Origin: Phycisphaerales bacterium
GTDB taxonomy: Bacteria; Planctomycetota; Phycisphaerae; SM23-33
Length of the DNA: 7,970 bases
Direction of reading: 5' to 3'
Assembly (NCBI GenBank): GCA_003485185.1
Contig: DNAS01000112.1
Coordinates: forward strand, 27,539-35,508
In this document: positions 7,654 through 7,970 of the stretch, in pieces
How the letters are laid out: the number at the start of each line of letters is the position of its first letter
How positions within the stretch are numbered: position 1 is the first letter of the stretch
The notes under the pieces: model-generated
Told to the model about the DNA's origin: nothing
Databases searched by the model: none
The model's input: only the letters and a program-made list of their open reading frames with translations
Made by a program: the position numbers and the translations under genes

Positions 7654-7935
7654 ATGACCAGAGCGTACAAGTATCAGTTCCGCGAAGGGGTGGACCCCCG
7701 CGATGTCGAGGACACGCTGCTTCTGGCGTTCCTCGCCGCCGAAGGGGTCTTCGGCGAAGCCCGCGTCCGCATGGACGGGGCCTACAACACCGACCGCGAG
7801 GCGCGGACGGTGACGGTGGACGCTTCCACCGCCGTCGGGCAGATCGTCAACGCGGTGTTCACCATCTTCGCTGTCAAGGAGTTCGGCCGGGATGCCTTCA
7901 GCGTTCGCCGGCTGGGTGCGGAGGTGCTGGCATGA
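7654..7935 (+). CDS. Hypothetical protein, 93 residues
   Basis: I do not recognise a family. The protein starts with MTRAYKYQFREGVDPRDVEDTLLLAFLAAEGVFGEARVRMDG, then a beta-strand-like stretch ARTVTVDAS, and a helix VGQIVNAVFTIFAVKEFG (61-78) that is moderately hydrophobic but too short and charged at its end to be a clear membrane segment. The predicted order is alpha, beta, alpha and it is probably cytoplasmic. The ATG at 7654 is preferred because AAGGA (7643-7647) ends 6 bases before it; an in-frame ATG at 7639 lacks a ribosome binding site. It lies 80 bases after the sigma-factor gene and overlaps the next gene by 4 bases, so it is probably part of an operon running off the right edge. 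Confidence 0.75.
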   Translation: MTRAYKYQFREGVDPRDVEDTLLLAFLAAEGVFGEARVRMDGAYNTDREARTVTVDASTAVGQIVNAVFTIFAVKEFGRDAFSVRRLGAEVLA

Positions 7936-7970
7936 GCGCCACGACCTCCACCGCAACCGCTCGCCCGCCC
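7932..7970 (+). CDS. Start of a further gene, truncated by the window edge
   Basis: An ATG at 7932 overlaps the stop of the preceding gene in the ATGA arrangement typical of translationally coupled genes. Only 13 codons are visible (MSATTSTATARPP), rich in Ser, Thr and Ala, so no function can be given. The overlap and direction are the evidence that it is a real start. Confidence 0.5.
   Translation, partial: MSATTSTATARPP

Overview
The window is GC-rich, gene-dense bacterial DNA with an accessory-region character: a restriction subunit, a stress-responsive activator, a small nuclease, a pair of uncharacterised proteins, a phage- or element-style sigma factor and small hypothetical genes. No ribosomal, tRNA or housekeeping gene is present. 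The base composition, the sigma-54 signals and the small ECF-like sigma factor would suit a planctomycete or another high-GC Gram-negative lineage, but the sequence alone does not fix the taxon.

Left part (1-4346), an RtcR-centred module. A sigma-54 activator of the RtcR family (2001-3617, minus) sits between two outward-facing sigma-54 promoter matches. One (1996-2011, minus) matches the -24/-12 consensus and overlaps the rtcR stop codon. It reads into a type I restriction subunit, hsdR (GTG start at 1972, C-terminus beyond the left edge). The other (3891-3906, plus) has one mismatch and reads across a hairpin-containing leader into a 107-residue PD-(D/E)XK nuclease gene (4023-4346). The usual RtcR targets rtcB and rtcA are not in the window. 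The layout suggests that RtcR, which in known systems responds to damaged RNA ends, switches on DNA-cleaving enzymes in both directions. This is the most interesting proposal here and is an inference from promoter matches and gene order.

Middle part (4468-6728). Two overlapping plus-strand genes of unknown function (396 and 348 residues) form a tight operon. The second protein has a cysteine cluster near its N-terminus and a basic C-terminal domain that looks like a winged helix. The operon ends in an 11-bp-stem terminator-like hairpin.

Right part (6729-7970). A GC-rich leader of about 200 bases has three mutually pairable copies of one octamer. The third copy overlaps the ribosome binding site of a 40-codon ORF. 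That ORF runs through a hairpin holding the ribosome binding site of a sigma-70-like gene (7001-7573). Downstream are a 12-bp inverted repeat, a 93-residue hypothetical gene (7654-7935), and the start of another gene overlapping it by ATGA at 7932.
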